NCBI RefSeq assembly: GCF_002901825.1
Contig: NZ_PPQD01000030.1
Location: 188,341 to 252,340 of the forward strand
Origin: Mammaliicoccus sciuri
GTDB taxonomy: Bacteria; Bacillota; Bacilli; Staphylococcales; Staphylococcaceae
Length of the DNA: 64,000 nucleotides
Reading direction: 5' to 3'
Under the pieces are notes generated by a model. The model did no database searches. It was not told where the DNA came from and worked only from the letters and a program-made list of their open reading frames with translations. The translations under genes and the position numbers were made by a program. This document shows, one piece after another, positions 27,615 to 36,557 of the stretch; position 1 is the stretch's first letter, and each line of letters opens with the position of its first letter.

Positions 27615-28464
27615 ACATGTCAGTAAATCCAGTTATTTGATTATGATTATATTTAATAACCTTATTTGCTTCCGCAGTTTCTAGTTCCATATTTAAATCT
27701 TTGGCTATTTCAACTGATAAAATATAAAATTGCTCTGTAATACTTAATAATGAATTTGTTATATCTACAACTTCACCATGTGGATATGATTCCAACAATT
27801 TATTCCATTCAGACTTAGAAATGTATTTTTTTAATAATTTATGATTTTTTCCCGTTGAGATTTGCCAATTAAATTTGTTACCGACTTTCCAGTCATACAT
27901 AGTCAAAAGTAAATCACGCATCATATTTAAATGATCGATAGCACAAAAAATTTCTTCTCTTTTAATGCCTTTAACAACATACGTTGATAACCACCAAAAT
28001 TCATTACAAACAAAATCAAATCGCTTCTGGTTAGGTTTCTTAATATGATATTTTTTATCACTTAGTTCAATTTGTTCACTAAAATAGTTATCCTTATCAA
28101 TTAATACCTTCAGTAAATAATCTTCATGTCTATATGCTTCTATACATTCAATTGGTATAAATCTGAAATCTACTCGCATGTGATTTTCAAACAACACCAT
28201 ATAAAATAATTGATCCTTTATACCACTATCAGAACGCTCTCTATTACACTGAGAAATAATAGGCTCTCCAAAATTTTTAATAAATGATACATGTTGAATA
28301 AACGACTCATAATTCTTTACGATAAATGCAATATCAAAATCTTGATATTCATCCGGTTCAATAAATTTATTAACCCTAGACCCATTCATGCAAACTGCTC
28401 TAATATCATCTTCAATCGAAGCAATATTATAAATTTCTTCCAATACCTCACGTTCTGTTTTCAT
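27613..28464 (-). CDS. Aminoglycoside 6-adenylyltransferase-like protein (ANT(6)/AadK type)
   Basis: The 283-residue protein has the nucleotidyltransferase signature NGSRVN (27-32), followed by the metal-binding pair DFD (42-44) and VDFRFIP as the third acidic strand. CNEFWWLSTYVVKGIKR and AIDHLNMMRDLLLTMYDWKVG are typical of the ANT(6) family, which adenylates streptomycin. The length equals B. subtilis AadK. It is chromosomal and last in a gene set after GNAT and DHFR-like genes, so it may give intrinsic low-level streptomycin resistance. Activity cannot be read from sequence. ATG at 28464. Confidence 0.88.
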   Translation of the reverse strand: MKTEREVLEEIYNIASIEDDIRAVCMNGSRVNKFIEPDEYQDFDIAFIVKNYESFIQHVSFIKNFGEPIISQCNRERSDSGIKDQLFYMVLFENHMRVDFRFIPIECIEAYRHEDYLLKVLIDKDNYFSEQIELSDKKYHIKKPNQKRFDFVCNEFWWLSTYVVKGIKREEIFCAIDHLNMMRDLLLTMYDWKVGNKFNWQISTGKNHKLLKKYISKSEWNKLLESYPHGEVVDITNSLLSITEQFYILSVEIAKDLNMELETAEANKVIKYNHNQITGFTDM

Positions 28465-28475
28465 GATTTCACCTA

Positions 28476-28892
28476 CTATTCAGTATACTCACTATCTAAT
28501 TTTATAGATTTATATATTGCCATTCCAGTTTTTAATTTTTTAAATCCAAGCTTTCTATATAACTCTTCATTACCGGTTGTAGAAATTAAATGAATGCATG
28601 ATACTTGTTTTAAATCTTCTAATAAAATTTCAATCATTTTTCTTGAAATACCTTTTTGTTGATATGTTTTCTTTACAACTACATCATATATAGCAGCATT
28701 AAACACTCCATCTGTTAATGCCCTCGCTAATGCAATAACTTCATCGTAATTTTTAACTATTACAACATGTGAACTATTGAGAAATATTTTTTCTATTTTT
28801 TCGTTATCATGACCTAACCAACCAACTGATTCATATACTTCTTTTATACTATCAATATTTTCGCTTTTAAATTCACGTTCAAAAGTGTACAT
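28476..28892 (-). CDS. GNAT-family N-acetyltransferase
   Basis: A small acetyltransferase of 138 residues. The acetyl-CoA-binding region reads VVVKKTYQQKGISRKMIEILL, a normal QxxGxS/A-type pyrophosphate loop after a beta strand. The C-terminal ELYRKLGFKKLKTGMAIYKS is the usual GNAT end (YxKLGF). The substrate is unknown; the neighbouring ANT(6)-like gene raises, but does not prove, an antibiotic-modifying role. I prefer ATG at 28892, six bases after TAGGTG; two earlier in-frame starts lie in or beside the SD. Confidence 0.85.
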   Translation of the reverse strand: MYTFEREFKSENIDSIKEVYESVGWLGHDNEKIEKIFLNSSHVVIVKNYDEVIALARALTDGVFNAAIYDVVVKKTYQQKGISRKMIEILLEDLKQVSCIHLISTTGNEELYRKLGFKKLKTGMAIYKSIKLDSEYTE

Positions 28893-28904
28893 AAACATCA
28901 CCTA

Positions 28905-29468
28905 CTACTCATTATGATAAATTAATTGTATAACACCTGATTTAAATTTTCTTGAATGTACTAGTTTAAGTTGTTGTCTATCTTCAATATCTATAAATAG
29001 TGGTTTTCCTTTTCCTAAAACTATAGGATGTATGGATAGTCTATATTCATCTACTAATCCATAATTTACAAATGTCGTAATTAAGCTAGATCCACCATAT
29101 AACCATATATCTTTACCTGGCTTACTTTTTATTTCATTTACATGTTCTACAATATTATCTTTAATAACATTGACATGTTTATCTTCAAACTTAAATTTCT
29201 TTGAAAAGACATATTTTTCTTTGGCATGTATGTTTTTCCACATTAATTTATCGTCTTCTGAATCTTCTAAACTCGGTTGAAAATCTCCCCATGCTTCGTA
29301 ACTTTTTCTTCCATAAAAGATTGTATCGACTTGATTTAAAAAATCATCAAAATTCATTTCAGGATCCATAATACACCAGTCAATCTCGCCATTTTCACCT
29401 TCGATAAGCCCATCTAATGTAACAGCTAAATCTAAAATGACTTTCCTACTATTATCATCACTACTCAT
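28905..29468 (-). CDS. Dihydrofolate reductase-like (RibD C-terminal domain) protein
   Basis: A 187-residue protein of the DHFR/RibD-C superfamily. It begins KVILDLAVTLDGLIEG and contains TIFYGRKSYEAWGDF, KDIWLYGGSSLITTFVN (the NADPH-binding GGSSL) and LSIHPIVLGKGKPLF. Stand-alone members are NADPH-dependent reductases of unknown substrate and are often annotated as dihydrofolate reductase; true DHFR features are not clear here. ATG at 29468 follows GGGGGTC by five bases. A perfect 13-bp inverted repeat lies immediately upstream. It is likely first in a transcript with the GNAT and ANT(6)-like genes. Confidence 0.88.
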   Translation of the reverse strand: MSSDDNSRKVILDLAVTLDGLIEGENGEIDWCIMDPEMNFDDFLNQVDTIFYGRKSYEAWGDFQPSLEDSEDDKLMWKNIHAKEKYVFSKKFKFEDKHVNVIKDNIVEHVNEIKSKPGKDIWLYGGSSLITTFVNYGLVDEYRLSIHPIVLGKGKPLFIDIEDRQQLKLVHSRKFKSGVIQLIYHNE

Positions 29469-29489
29469 ATATTGACCCCCAATCATTTC

Positions 29490-29522
29490 TTTCTATTATC
29501 ATACACGAAATGATAATAGAAA
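29490..29522. repeat. 13-bp perfect inverted repeat upstream of the DHFR-like gene
   Basis: The arms TTTCTATTATCAT and ATGATAATAGAAA with a 7-base centre lie 22 bases upstream of the start. No T tract follows on the minus strand, so an operator overlapping the promoter is more likely than a terminator. Confidence 0.85.
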
Positions 29523-29555
29523 ACACACCTCATTATTTATGATAAATGGGTGTGT
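29518..29555 (-). terminator. Hairpin at the end of ogt
   Basis: ACACACC/GGTGTGT arms (29549-29555 and 29523-29529) bracket the ogt stop codon and are followed by TTTTC on the minus strand. The T tract overlaps the neighbouring 13-bp dyad. Confidence 0.55.
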
Positions 29556-30037
29556 CTTGATTCTAACTCTAATAATGATTGCTTTATTTCAAGTCCGCCT
29601 CTATAGCCTCTTAGTTGTCCGTCTTTGCCTATTACACGATGGCAAGGTATCACAATGTTTAATGGATTTTTACCGATTGCTGATGCAACGGATCTAACTG
29701 CATTTGGTTTATTTATTTTATTGGCTAAATCTGAATAAGTTGTTGTTTCTCCATATGGTATTTTAGTCAATGCTTGCCACACGGTTTCGTTAAATGGGCT
29801 GGAATTTATATCTATTTTTAAGTCAAAAGAATTTCTTGTTCCATTAAAGTATTCATTCAATTGGTCGATATATGGTTTAACTTTGTCTTGATTTTCTTTG
29901 ATTTCTATATTTGAAATAAACTGATGTATTTCATTTTCTTTATCAAATGAGCCTACAAATAAGAGACCTTCATCACTTGCATAAATATCGAGTTTTTTAT
30001 TAAGATGCTTAAGAATACCATGATAAATTATTTTCAT
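29537..30037 (-). CDS. ogt: Methylated-DNA-protein-cysteine methyltransferase
   Basis: A 166-residue suicide repair enzyme that takes methyl groups from O6-methylguanine. The active Cys is C132 in IPCHRVIG, preceded by the helix-turn-helix region (IPYGETTTYSDLANKI, NAVRSVASAIGKNPL). The N-terminal ribonuclease-like domain is complete. ATG at 30037 has GGAGGG upstream. It is divergent from adaA across about 125 bases, so the two very likely form one alkylation-response unit. Confidence 0.95.
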   Translation of the reverse strand: MKIIYHGILKHLNKKLDIYASDEGLLFVGSFDKENEIHQFISNIEIKENQDKVKPYIDQLNEYFNGTRNSFDLKIDINSSPFNETVWQALTKIPYGETTTYSDLANKINKPNAVRSVASAIGKNPLNIVIPCHRVIGKDGQLRGYRGGLEIKQSLLELESRHTHLS

Positions 30038-30163
30038 CGTCTCCCTCCTTTGGTGAAAGTTTAAATGAATTTATTTATAAACTCAATATAAATAGTCGTT
30101 ATCACAATTAGATAGCAATATAAGGATATTTTTATATGTTATGATATTTTTGAGGTGATAGAT

Positions 30164-30718
30164 TTGGTAATGTATTTAACTGAGAAAAGATGGCAAGACA
30201 TTAAAACAAACAATAAATTAGCGAATGATGATTTTGTATATGCAGTTAAGACTACAATGATATTTTGTAAACCTTCATGTAATGCTAAATTACCTAACAA
30301 AGAAAATGTTTCAATATATCGAGACTATCACGAAGCTATAGAAAATGGTTATCGTCCTTGTAAAAAGTGTAATCCAACAGGTCAATTATTAGAAGATGAA
30401 GAATGGGTATTACAAATAAAAAATTTCATCCATCGATATTATCATTTAAATCTAACATTAGATGAAATTTGTAACCAATGTCACGGTTCAAAGTTTCATT
30501 TATCAAGACTATTCAAACAAGTTACATATCAAACCATTATGCATTATTTACATGAAACAAGAATTGAAAAAAGTATCACACTGCTTGCTGATAACACACT
30601 AACAGTTCAAGATATTAGTAGAAAAGTTGGTTATAAAACAACATCACATTATATCAAAGTATTTAAGCAATTCTATTTTATGACGCCTTTACAATATCGC
30701 AAACGGAAAAACAGTTAA
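30164..30718 (+). CDS. adaA: AdaA-type methylphosphotriester-DNA methyltransferase/AraC activator
   Basis: A 184-residue protein. The N-terminal Ada zinc domain has all four Cys ligands (C35, C39, C66, C69 in FCKPSCNAKLP and RPCKKC); the first takes the methyl group from phosphotriesters and switches the protein into an activator. A C-terminal AraC double helix-turn-helix follows (LTLDEICNQCHGSKFHLSRLF, LTVQDISRKVGYKTTSHYIKVF). As in Bacillus AdaA, the methylguanine transferase is a separate protein, here the divergent ogt. The start is uncertain: TTG 30164 is six bases after GAGGTG; ATG 30170 is twelve bases after. Confidence 0.92.
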   Translation: MVMYLTEKRWQDIKTNNKLANDDFVYAVKTTMIFCKPSCNAKLPNKENVSIYRDYHEAIENGYRPCKKCNPTGQLLEDEEWVLQIKNFIHRYYHLNLTLDEICNQCHGSKFHLSRLFKQVTYQTIMHYLHETRIEKSITLLADNTLTVQDISRKVGYKTTSHYIKVFKQFYFMTPLQYRKRKNS

Positions 30719-30746
30719 GATAGCTTCCTATCTTAACTGTTTTTTA
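30710..30746. terminator. Convergent terminator between adaA and arsB
   Basis: The 14-base arms AACAGTTAAGATAG and CTATCTTAACTGTT enclose a four-base loop. T runs on both sides let it serve adaA and the converging arsB. Confidence 0.9.
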
Positions 30747-32036
30747 AAAGATTAACAATGTTACATACAATCCTACTAATGTAATGAATAATACGGGTAT
30801 CGTTATGATAATACCCGTTTTAAAGTAAGTACCCCAAGGTATTTTAACACCTTTTTGTGACAATACATCTAGCCACAATAATGTCGCTAATGAACCGATG
30901 GGTGTAATTTTTGGACCGAGATCTGAACCGATGACATTTGCATAAACCATCCCCTCTTTAAGAGGACCAATAACATCTGATTGATGGATAGCGAGTGCAT
31001 CAATAAGAACGGTTGGTAAGTTATTCATAATCGATGACAGAAATGCCGCTATAAATCCCATCCCCATAATACTTACAAATAATCCATGTTGAGAAATGTC
31101 TGTTAGTATATGACTTAAAATTGCAAGGATACCTACATTTTTTAGTCCAAAGACAACAAGATACATACCAATTGAGAATACAACTATATTCCATGGTGCA
31201 CCTTTGAGCACTTTTTTAGTATGAACTGCAGGAGATTTTCTAGCAAACGATACAAATATAATCGCTACTATACCTGCAATAATTGATACGGGTATGTGTA
31301 CAAACTCACTGATAAAATATCCGATGAGTAATATGGATAGTATAACCCATGACATATGAAACAGTTTCAAATCTTTAATAATTTCTTTTGGTTGTTTTAA
31401 ATGACGATCATCAAATGTACGTGGTATTGACGATTTAAAGAATAACCACAATACGGCAATACTAGCCAATAACGAGAATATATTTGGTATGAACATATGT
31501 AAAAAATATTCAACAAAGCCAATATTAAAATAGTCTGCAGACACAATATTAACTAAATTACTCACTGTAAATGGGAGCGAAGTTGTATCTGCTATAAATC
31601 CACTTGCTATCACAAAAGGAAAAATGATTTTCTTATTAAATCCTAGATGACGTACCATAGCCAATACAATAGGCGTAAGTATCAAAGCCGCACCATCATT
31701 CGCAAAAAATGCCGCAACAATTGCACCTAATATCATAATATAAATGAACATTTTTAAACCATTTCCATGAGAGGCTTTAACCATATGAATCGCAGACCAT
31801 TCAAAAAATCCTATTTCATCAAGAATAAGTGAAATGATAATTATCGCTATGAATGTCAATGTTGCATTCCAAACAATGCTGGTCACTTCAAATATATCTT
31901 CTATTTGTACAACACCAGTTATAATGGGAATTAATGCACCTATAAAAGCAGTTACGCCGATATCTAGTCCTTTCGGTTGCCATATAACGAAAGTCAGTGT
32001 TAATACAAAAATAATGATCGCAAGTATGGTCATCAT
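30744..32036 (-). CDS. arsB: Arsenite efflux pump ArsB
   Basis: A 430-residue membrane pump that extrudes arsenite or antimonite by proton antiport. It follows the plasmid pI258 ArsB pattern from the start ([21 protein letters not shown]-type segment, [21 protein letters not shown]) to the end ([25 protein letters not shown]), with about a dozen membrane helices. ATG at 32036 (doubled) has AAAGGAGG upstream. No arsR repressor or arsC reductase is adjacent; the neighbours are adaA and infB. A TATAAT lies at 32066-32071 with a poor -35, so expression may be constitutive or controlled from elsewhere. Confidence 0.95.
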   Translation of the reverse strand: MMTILAIIIFVLTLTFVIWQPKGLDIGVTAFIGALIPIITGVVQIEDIFEVTSIVWNATLTFIAIIIISLILDEIGFFEWSAIHMVKASHGNGLKMFIYIMILGAIVAAFFANDGAALILTPIVLAMVRHLGFNKKIIFPFVIASGFIADTTSLPFTVSNLVNIVSADYFNIGFVEYFLHMFIPNIFSLLASIAVLWLFFKSSIPRTFDDRHLKQPKEIIKDLKLFHMSWVILSILLIGYFISEFVHIPVSIIAGIVAIIFVSFARKSPAVHTKKVLKGAPWNIVVFSIGMYLVVFGLKNVGILAILSHILTDISQHGLFVSIMGMGFIAAFLSSIMNNLPTVLIDALAIHQSDVIGPLKEGMVYANVIGSDLGPKITPIGSLATLLWLDVLSQKGVKIPWGTYFKTGIIITIPVLFITLVGLYVTLLIF

Positions 32037-32082
32037 CGTTTTCCTCCTTTCGTGAAAATCTCCAAATTATAAGCTATATCAT

Positions 32083-32117
32083 AAAAAAGACTGAGACAAT
32101 AAATAATGTCCCAGTCT
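32083..32117 (-). terminator. infB operon terminator
   Basis: The arms AGACTGGGACA and TGTCTCAGTCT with an eight-base loop are followed by TTTTT on the minus strand. It ends the rimP-nusA-infB operon before the accessory block. Confidence 0.88.
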
Positions 32118-32144
32118 CATAAGATTTATATTAAAGTATTCACT

Positions 32145-34253
32145 TTATTTTCTTTCAATTTCAACCATTTTGAAAGCTTCGAAGATGTCGCCTTCTTTAA
32201 TATCATTGAATTTTTCAATTGTGATACCACATTCATATCCAGCTGCTACTTCTTTAGCGTCATCTTTGAAACGTTTAAGTGTATCTAATTCACCTTCAAA
32301 GATCACAATGCCGTCACGAATAATACGTACACTTGCATCTCTAGTAATCTTACCGTCTGTTACGTAACTACCAGCGATTGTACCGACTTTAGATACTTTA
32401 AATGTTTGACGTACTTCAGCTTGACCAATTACTTGTTCTTCATATTCAGGGTCTAATAGACCTTTCATAGCTGATTCGATTTCTTCGATTACTTTATAAA
32501 TAATACGATGTAATCTCATATCAACATTTTCTTCTTCTGCAGCACGTTTAGCACCTGCATCTGGTCTTACGTTAAATCCGATAATAATACCGTTTGATGC
32601 TGCTGCTAATGTAACGTCTGATGCATTAATCGCACCAACTGCTGTATGAATAATACGTACATTAACACCTTCAACGTCTATTTTCATTAATGATGCTGCT
32701 AAAGCTTCTACAGAACCTTGAACATCACCTTTAATGATGATATTTAAATCTTTCATTTCACCTTGTTTCATTTGTTCAAACAAGTTATCTAATGAAACGC
32801 TCTTACTATCTTGACGTTGTTTTAAGATATTTTCTTGTTGACGTTTTTCACCGATTTGACGAGCTTGTTTTTCATTTTTGAATACAACAAATCGATCACC
32901 AGCTTGTGGTACATCATGTAAACCAGTAATTTCAACTGGTGTTGATGGTCCAGCTGTTTTAATTCTTTTACCTAAGTCGTTAACCATCGCACGTACTCTA
33001 CCGTATGTGTTACCTACTACTAATGAGTCACCTACTTCTAAAGTACCGTTTTGTACTAATAGAGAAGCTGCAGGTCCACGTGATTTATCAAGCTCAGCTT
33101 CGATTACAGTACCTACCGCAGCACGGTCAGGGTTAGCTTTTAGTTCTTCTACTTCAGAAACTAAACCAATCATTTCTAATAAATCATCGATTCCGTCACC
33201 TTGAATTGCTGAAAGTTGAACGAAGATTGTATCTCCACCCCAGTCTTCAGGATAAAGACCATATTCACCTAATTCTTGCATAACGCGATCAGGATTTGCT
33301 GTTGGTTTATCAACTTTGTTTACCGCAACAATAATTGGTACTTCTGCTGCTTTAGCATGGTTGATTGCTTCAATTGTTTGAGGCATTACACCATCATCAG
33401 CTGCAACAACTAAAATTGTGATATCTGTTACTTGAGCACCACGCGCTCTCATTGTTGTGAAAGCAGCATGTCCTGGTGTATCAAGGAATGTAATTTTCTT
33501 GTCGTTGTTAACAATTTGGTATGCACCAATATGTTGTGTAATACCGCCTGCTTCACCAGCTGTAACACGTGTATTACGGATTGAATCTAGAAGTGTCGTT
33601 TTACCATGGTCAACGTGTCCCATGATTGTAACAACTGCAGGTCTTTCGATTAAGTCTGCATCATTTTCATCAACTTCAAAGTAATTTTCTAAGTCAGTTG
33701 CATCTACATGTACTTCTAACTCAGCTTCAATATCATAATCTGCACAAATTAATTCAACAGTTTCAGTATCTAATGCTTGGTTAATATTAGCTACAACACC
33801 AAGTAAGAATAACTTCTTAATAATTTCAGAAGCATCTTTGTTGATTTTATCAGCTAATTCACCAACTGTAATACCTTCTTCATACGTAATTAAAGATGGT
33901 GTTTCTTTAACTTCCGGTTTAGGTTGTTGCTGTTGTTGATTATGTTGTTTTTTGTTCTTTTGATTTTTATTCTTTTGATTTTTTTGATTCTTTTGTTGAT
34001 GATTAGGTTTATTGTTTTGTTTGTTATTCTGTTTGTTATTATTTGATTTATTTGTATTTGCGTGAGTAGTTGTTTGGTCTTTTTTAGCAGAATCCTGCTT
34101 TTTAAATGCTTTATCTAAAATTTTAATGTCATTCTCCTCTAATGCTTGCATGTGATTTGATACTTCTATGTTATTCTTTTTTAATTCGTCTATGATTGCT
34201 TTACTCTTTACATCGATTTCTTTTGCATACTCATATATTCTCTTTTTACTCAT
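32145..34253 (-). CDS. infB: Translation initiation factor IF-2
   Basis: A 702-residue GTPase that brings fMet-tRNA to the 30S subunit and promotes subunit joining. The N-terminal domain ([20 protein letters not shown]) is followed by a low-complexity Lys/Asn/Gln tract at about residues 50-110. The G domain follows with [19 protein letters not shown] and NKVDKP, then the C-terminal domains that bind initiator tRNA. ATG at 34253 lies seven bases after AGGAG; the frame extends upstream into the rplGA end without a better SD. Last gene of the rimP operon here, because rbfA has been separated. Confidence 0.98.
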   Translation of the reverse strand: MSKKRIYEYAKEIDVKSKAIIDELKKNNIEVSNHMQALEENDIKILDKAFKKQDSAKKDQTTTHANTNKSNNNKQNNKQNNKPNHQQKNQKNQKNKNQKNKKQHNQQQQQPKPEVKETPSLITYEEGITVGELADKINKDASEIIKKLFLLGVVANINQALDTETVELICADYDIEAELEVHVDATDLENYFEVDENDADLIERPAVVTIMGHVDHGKTTLLDSIRNTRVTAGEAGGITQHIGAYQIVNNDKKITFLDTPGHAAFTTMRARGAQVTDITILVVAADDGVMPQTIEAINHAKAAEVPIIVAVNKVDKPTANPDRVMQELGEYGLYPEDWGGDTIFVQLSAIQGDGIDDLLEMIGLVSEVEELKANPDRAAVGTVIEAELDKSRGPAASLLVQNGTLEVGDSLVVGNTYGRVRAMVNDLGKRIKTAGPSTPVEITGLHDVPQAGDRFVVFKNEKQARQIGEKRQQENILKQRQDSKSVSLDNLFEQMKQGEMKDLNIIIKGDVQGSVEALAASLMKIDVEGVNVRIIHTAVGAINASDVTLAAASNGIIIGFNVRPDAGAKRAAEEENVDMRLHRIIYKVIEEIESAMKGLLDPEYEEQVIGQAEVRQTFKVSKVGTIAGSYVTDGKITRDASVRIIRDGIVIFEGELDTLKRFKDDAKEVAAGYECGITIEKFNDIKEGDIFEAFKMVEIERK

Positions 34254-34257
34254 ATAC

Positions 34258-34584
34258 TCACTCCTCATGAAAATCATGAATCATCGTTTTTAGCTTTTTG
34301 CTAAATCCAATGTCAGTTATGCCCAACACCACTCTGCTTTCTTTTCCAATTGCGTAGCCTAATTCATAGCGTGTAGCAAAAGTTAAAAGTGTTACATGAT
34401 AAGTTGCACATTTATTTTTTATTGTTTTTGTAACATTTGCTGCAGCATCTTCAGAAAGTATGACAAGTTTTACATTGCCTTTTCTTAACTCACTTATGAC
34501 AATTTCTTCTCCAGTCTTAATCTTTCTAGCTCTTGTTGCCAGACCAAGAAGATTTAAAATTTGATCTTTCTTTTCTATACTCAT
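34258..34584 (-). CDS. ylxQ: L7Ae-family RNA-binding protein (YlxQ)
   Basis: A 108-residue L7Ae/L30e-fold protein that binds kink-turn RNAs. Family features are [35 protein letters not shown] and the conserved [12 protein letters not shown] segment. The gene is always placed between ylxR and infB in Firmicutes, so a role in translation or ribosome assembly is likely. ATG at 34584 overlaps the end of ylxR, indicating coupling. Confidence 0.93.
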   Translation of the reverse strand: MSIEKKDQILNLLGLATRARKIKTGEEIVISELRKGNVKLVILSEDAAANVTKTIKNKCATYHVTLLTFATRYELGYAIGKESRVVLGITDIGFSKKLKTMIHDFHEE

Positions 34585-34865
34585 TTAGGTATACGCTCAC
34601 GGTAAATTAAACGAATAATTTCTTTATAGACAGGTTCAAGCGTTTCTTTATTACTGTCAAAATAACGTTCTAACTTTCCTTGTTTCTGTGCAATTTCGAT
34701 AACTTCTAAATCTTTAGAAACATACGCACCGCGACCTGGCGCTTTACCTGTCGCATCTGCTGTTATTTCGCCTTCTTTATTTTTAACGACACGAATCATA
34801 TCATTTTTAGGTTTCATTTCATTTGAAAGTATACATTTACGCATTGGTATCTTTTTCTTTTTCAT
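34581..34865 (-). CDS. ylxR: YlxR-family RNA-binding protein
   Basis: A 94-residue DUF448 protein with the signature [21 protein letters not shown] and [14 protein letters not shown]. YlxR is a small basic protein; in Bacillus it has been reported as nucleoid-associated and to bind RNase P RNA. It lies between nusA and ylxQ, the invariant position in this operon. ATG at 34865 has GAGGTG upstream. Confidence 0.93.
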   Translation of the reverse strand: MKKKKIPMRKCILSNEMKPKNDMIRVVKNKEGEITADATGKAPGRGAYVSKDLEVIEIAQKQGKLERYFDSNKETLEPVYKEIIRLIYRERIPK

Positions 34866-34882
34866 GATAAAAGCACCTCACT

Positions 34883-35950
34883 TTATGATTCTTCAGTTGA
34901 AATAATGCCTGCTTCTCTTGCATCAGTTTCTGATTTAATATCAATCTTCCAACCTGTTAATTTTGCAGCAAGTCGTGCATTTTGTCCACGTTTACCGATT
35001 GCTAATGATAATTGGTAATCTGGTACGACAACAGTAGTCGATTGATTTTCTTCATCTACGATAACTTCTACAACTTGTGAAGGACTTAAAGCATTTCTTA
35101 CGAATACTTTTGGATCTTCGTCCCACTCAACGATGTCGATTTTTTCGCCACCTAATTCATTAACGACTGCTTCAACACGAACACCTTTAGCACCAACACA
35201 TGCACCAACAGCATCGATATCGCCATTTTCTGAAGTCACACTAATTTTAGAACGGTCACCAGCTTCACGTGCTACAGATTTAACAATTACAGTACCATCA
35301 TAAATTTCAGGAACTTCTTGCTCGAATAAACGCTTTAATAAACCAGGATGTGTACGTGATACAAAGATTTGAGGACCTTTAGTCGTTTGTTCAACTTTAT
35401 TCACATATACTTTAATGCGTTCATTTGGTAAATATTGTTCATTTGGACTTCTCTCAGCTTCAGAAAGTACAGCTTCAGTACGACCTAAATTAACATATAC
35501 ATAACGATGATCGACTCTATCAATAACACCTGTTACAATGTCATCTTCTTTATCAATAAACTCATCATAAAGAATGCCTCTTTCAGCATCTCTTAAACGT
35601 TGCATAACTGCTTGTTTAGCTGCTTGAGCACCAACACGACCGAAATCTTTAGGTGTAACGTCTTCTTCAAAGACATCTCCAATTTCATACGCTGGATTTG
35701 TAACTAATGCTGTATCTAATGCTACTTGATCTCTATAATCTTCAACATCTTCAACAACGTCTTTTCTTGAAATAACTCTATAAGTACCTTCATCAAGATT
35801 CAATTCGATTCTAACATTTTTGGCACTGTCATAGTTCTTTTTGTAAGCTGTGATTAAAGCCGCTTCTATTGCATCAATAAGTACCTCACGAGGTATTCTT
35901 TTTTCCTTTTCAAGGTATTCAATTGCAAGTAATAATTCATTACCTTTCAC
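34883..35950 (-). CDS. nusA: Transcription termination/antitermination factor NusA
   Basis: A 355-residue factor binding RNA polymerase and nascent RNA. The order is an N-terminal polymerase-binding domain ([20 protein letters not shown]), S1 ([21 protein letters not shown]) and two KH domains ([44 protein letters not shown]). The acidic C-terminal repeats of proteobacterial NusA are absent, as normal in Firmicutes. The start is GTG at 35950, with AAGGAGG upstream. The rimP leader hairpin suggests autoregulation by NusA-dependent termination. Confidence 0.97.
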   Translation of the reverse strand: MKGNELLLAIEYLEKEKRIPREVLIDAIEAALITAYKKNYDSAKNVRIELNLDEGTYRVISRKDVVEDVEDYRDQVALDTALVTNPAYEIGDVFEEDVTPKDFGRVGAQAAKQAVMQRLRDAERGILYDEFIDKEDDIVTGVIDRVDHRYVYVNLGRTEAVLSEAERSPNEQYLPNERIKVYVNKVEQTTKGPQIFVSRTHPGLLKRLFEQEVPEIYDGTVIVKSVAREAGDRSKISVTSENGDIDAVGACVGAKGVRVEAVVNELGGEKIDIVEWDEDPKVFVRNALSPSQVVEVIVDEENQSTTVVVPDYQLSLAIGKRGQNARLAAKLTGWKIDIKSETDAREAGIISTEES

Positions 35951-35968
35951 AATGTATCCTCCTTTATA

Positions 35969-36436
35969 TTATAACATTACTGATCGACGTGCTTTAGCGA
36001 TTTTCTTGCGTGGCAACGTGACATTCTTAGTTCTTGTTTTAATTTTCACTTCTAGCGTTATAGATGTTTCATTAACTTCTTTTAAAACGCCTAACCATTC
36101 TTTATCTCCTTCAACAGGTTCGTATAACGAAATAAATACAGGTTGTTCAATTGCATTTTGATAGTCTTTTTCTTTTTTCAATGGGCGTTCTGCACCAGGT
36201 GAAGATACATCCATGAAATAAGGTTCTTTAATAGGATCTTCTTTGTCCATAACTTCACTAATCTTTTCAGAGGCAATTGTGCAGTCGTTCAAATCAACGC
36301 CACCGTCTTTATCAATTGCAATACGTAGATAATAGTCTGATCCCTCTTTGACATATTCGACATCTACAAGTTCATAATTTAAATCTTCAAGTATTGGTTG
36401 AATAATTTCCTCAACGTGTGCTGCAACTTTACTCAT
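35969..36436 (-). CDS. rimP: Ribosome maturation factor RimP
   Basis: A 155-residue 30S assembly factor and first gene of the rimP-nusA-ylxR-ylxQ-infB operon. Recognised from LNYELVDVEYVKEGSDYYLRI, GVDLNDCTIASEKISEVMD and YFMDVSSPGAERPLK. ATG at 36436 follows AGGGAGG by five bases; a longer frame runs back into the leader hairpin and is not used. Confidence 0.95.
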   Translation of the reverse strand: MSKVAAHVEEIIQPILEDLNYELVDVEYVKEGSDYYLRIAIDKDGGVDLNDCTIASEKISEVMDKEDPIKEPYFMDVSSPGAERPLKKEKDYQNAIEQPVFISLYEPVEGDKEWLGVLKEVNETSITLEVKIKTRTKNVTLPRKKIAKARRSVML

Positions 36437-36458
36437 AATGACCTCCCTCTTAATACAA

Positions 36459-36489
36459 ACAGAAAAGAGCGGGAAAGGTCCCACTCTTT
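36459..36489 (-). terminator. Hairpin in the rimP leader (attenuator and/or polC terminator)
   Basis: The arms AAAGAGTGGGA and TCCCGCTCTTT around a four-base loop are followed by the interrupted tract TCTGTTTG. It lies downstream of the rimP promoter and upstream of rimP, so it acts on rimP transcripts as well as on polC readthrough. Confidence 0.7.
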
Positions 36490-36519
36490 AAACGTCAGAG
36501 TATTATTTTAAGCAATAAC

Positions 36520-36548
36520 AGTATATCACATAATGGCGCTATGCTCAA
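36520..36548 (-). promoter_or_regulatory. Promoter of the rimP-nusA-infB operon
   Basis: On the minus strand, -35 TTGAGC (36543-36548), a 17-base spacer and -10 TATACT (36520-36525), just past the polC stop. The predicted leader of about 75 nt contains the hairpin at 36459-36489. Confidence 0.7.
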
Positions 36549-36557
36549 GAACATGCA

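Noticed and set aside
27493-27684. 63-codon frame upstream of the DoxX gene
   Set aside because: It runs through a terminator hairpin and into the end of the ANT(6)-like gene; composition looks non-coding.
28291-28593. 100-codon plus-strand frame across the ANT(6)-like and GNAT genes
   Set aside because: It overlaps two well-supported genes on the other strand and lacks a start signal.
28905-29468. Trimethoprim-resistance DHFR (dfr)
   Set aside because: The protein belongs to the RibD-C/DHFR-like stand-alone reductases; diagnostic folate-site features of true DHFR are not evident.
23048-32144. Insertion sequence or att-bounded island around the accessory block
   Set aside because: No transposase, integrase or long flanking direct repeat was seen at either junction, so no mobile element boundary is claimed.
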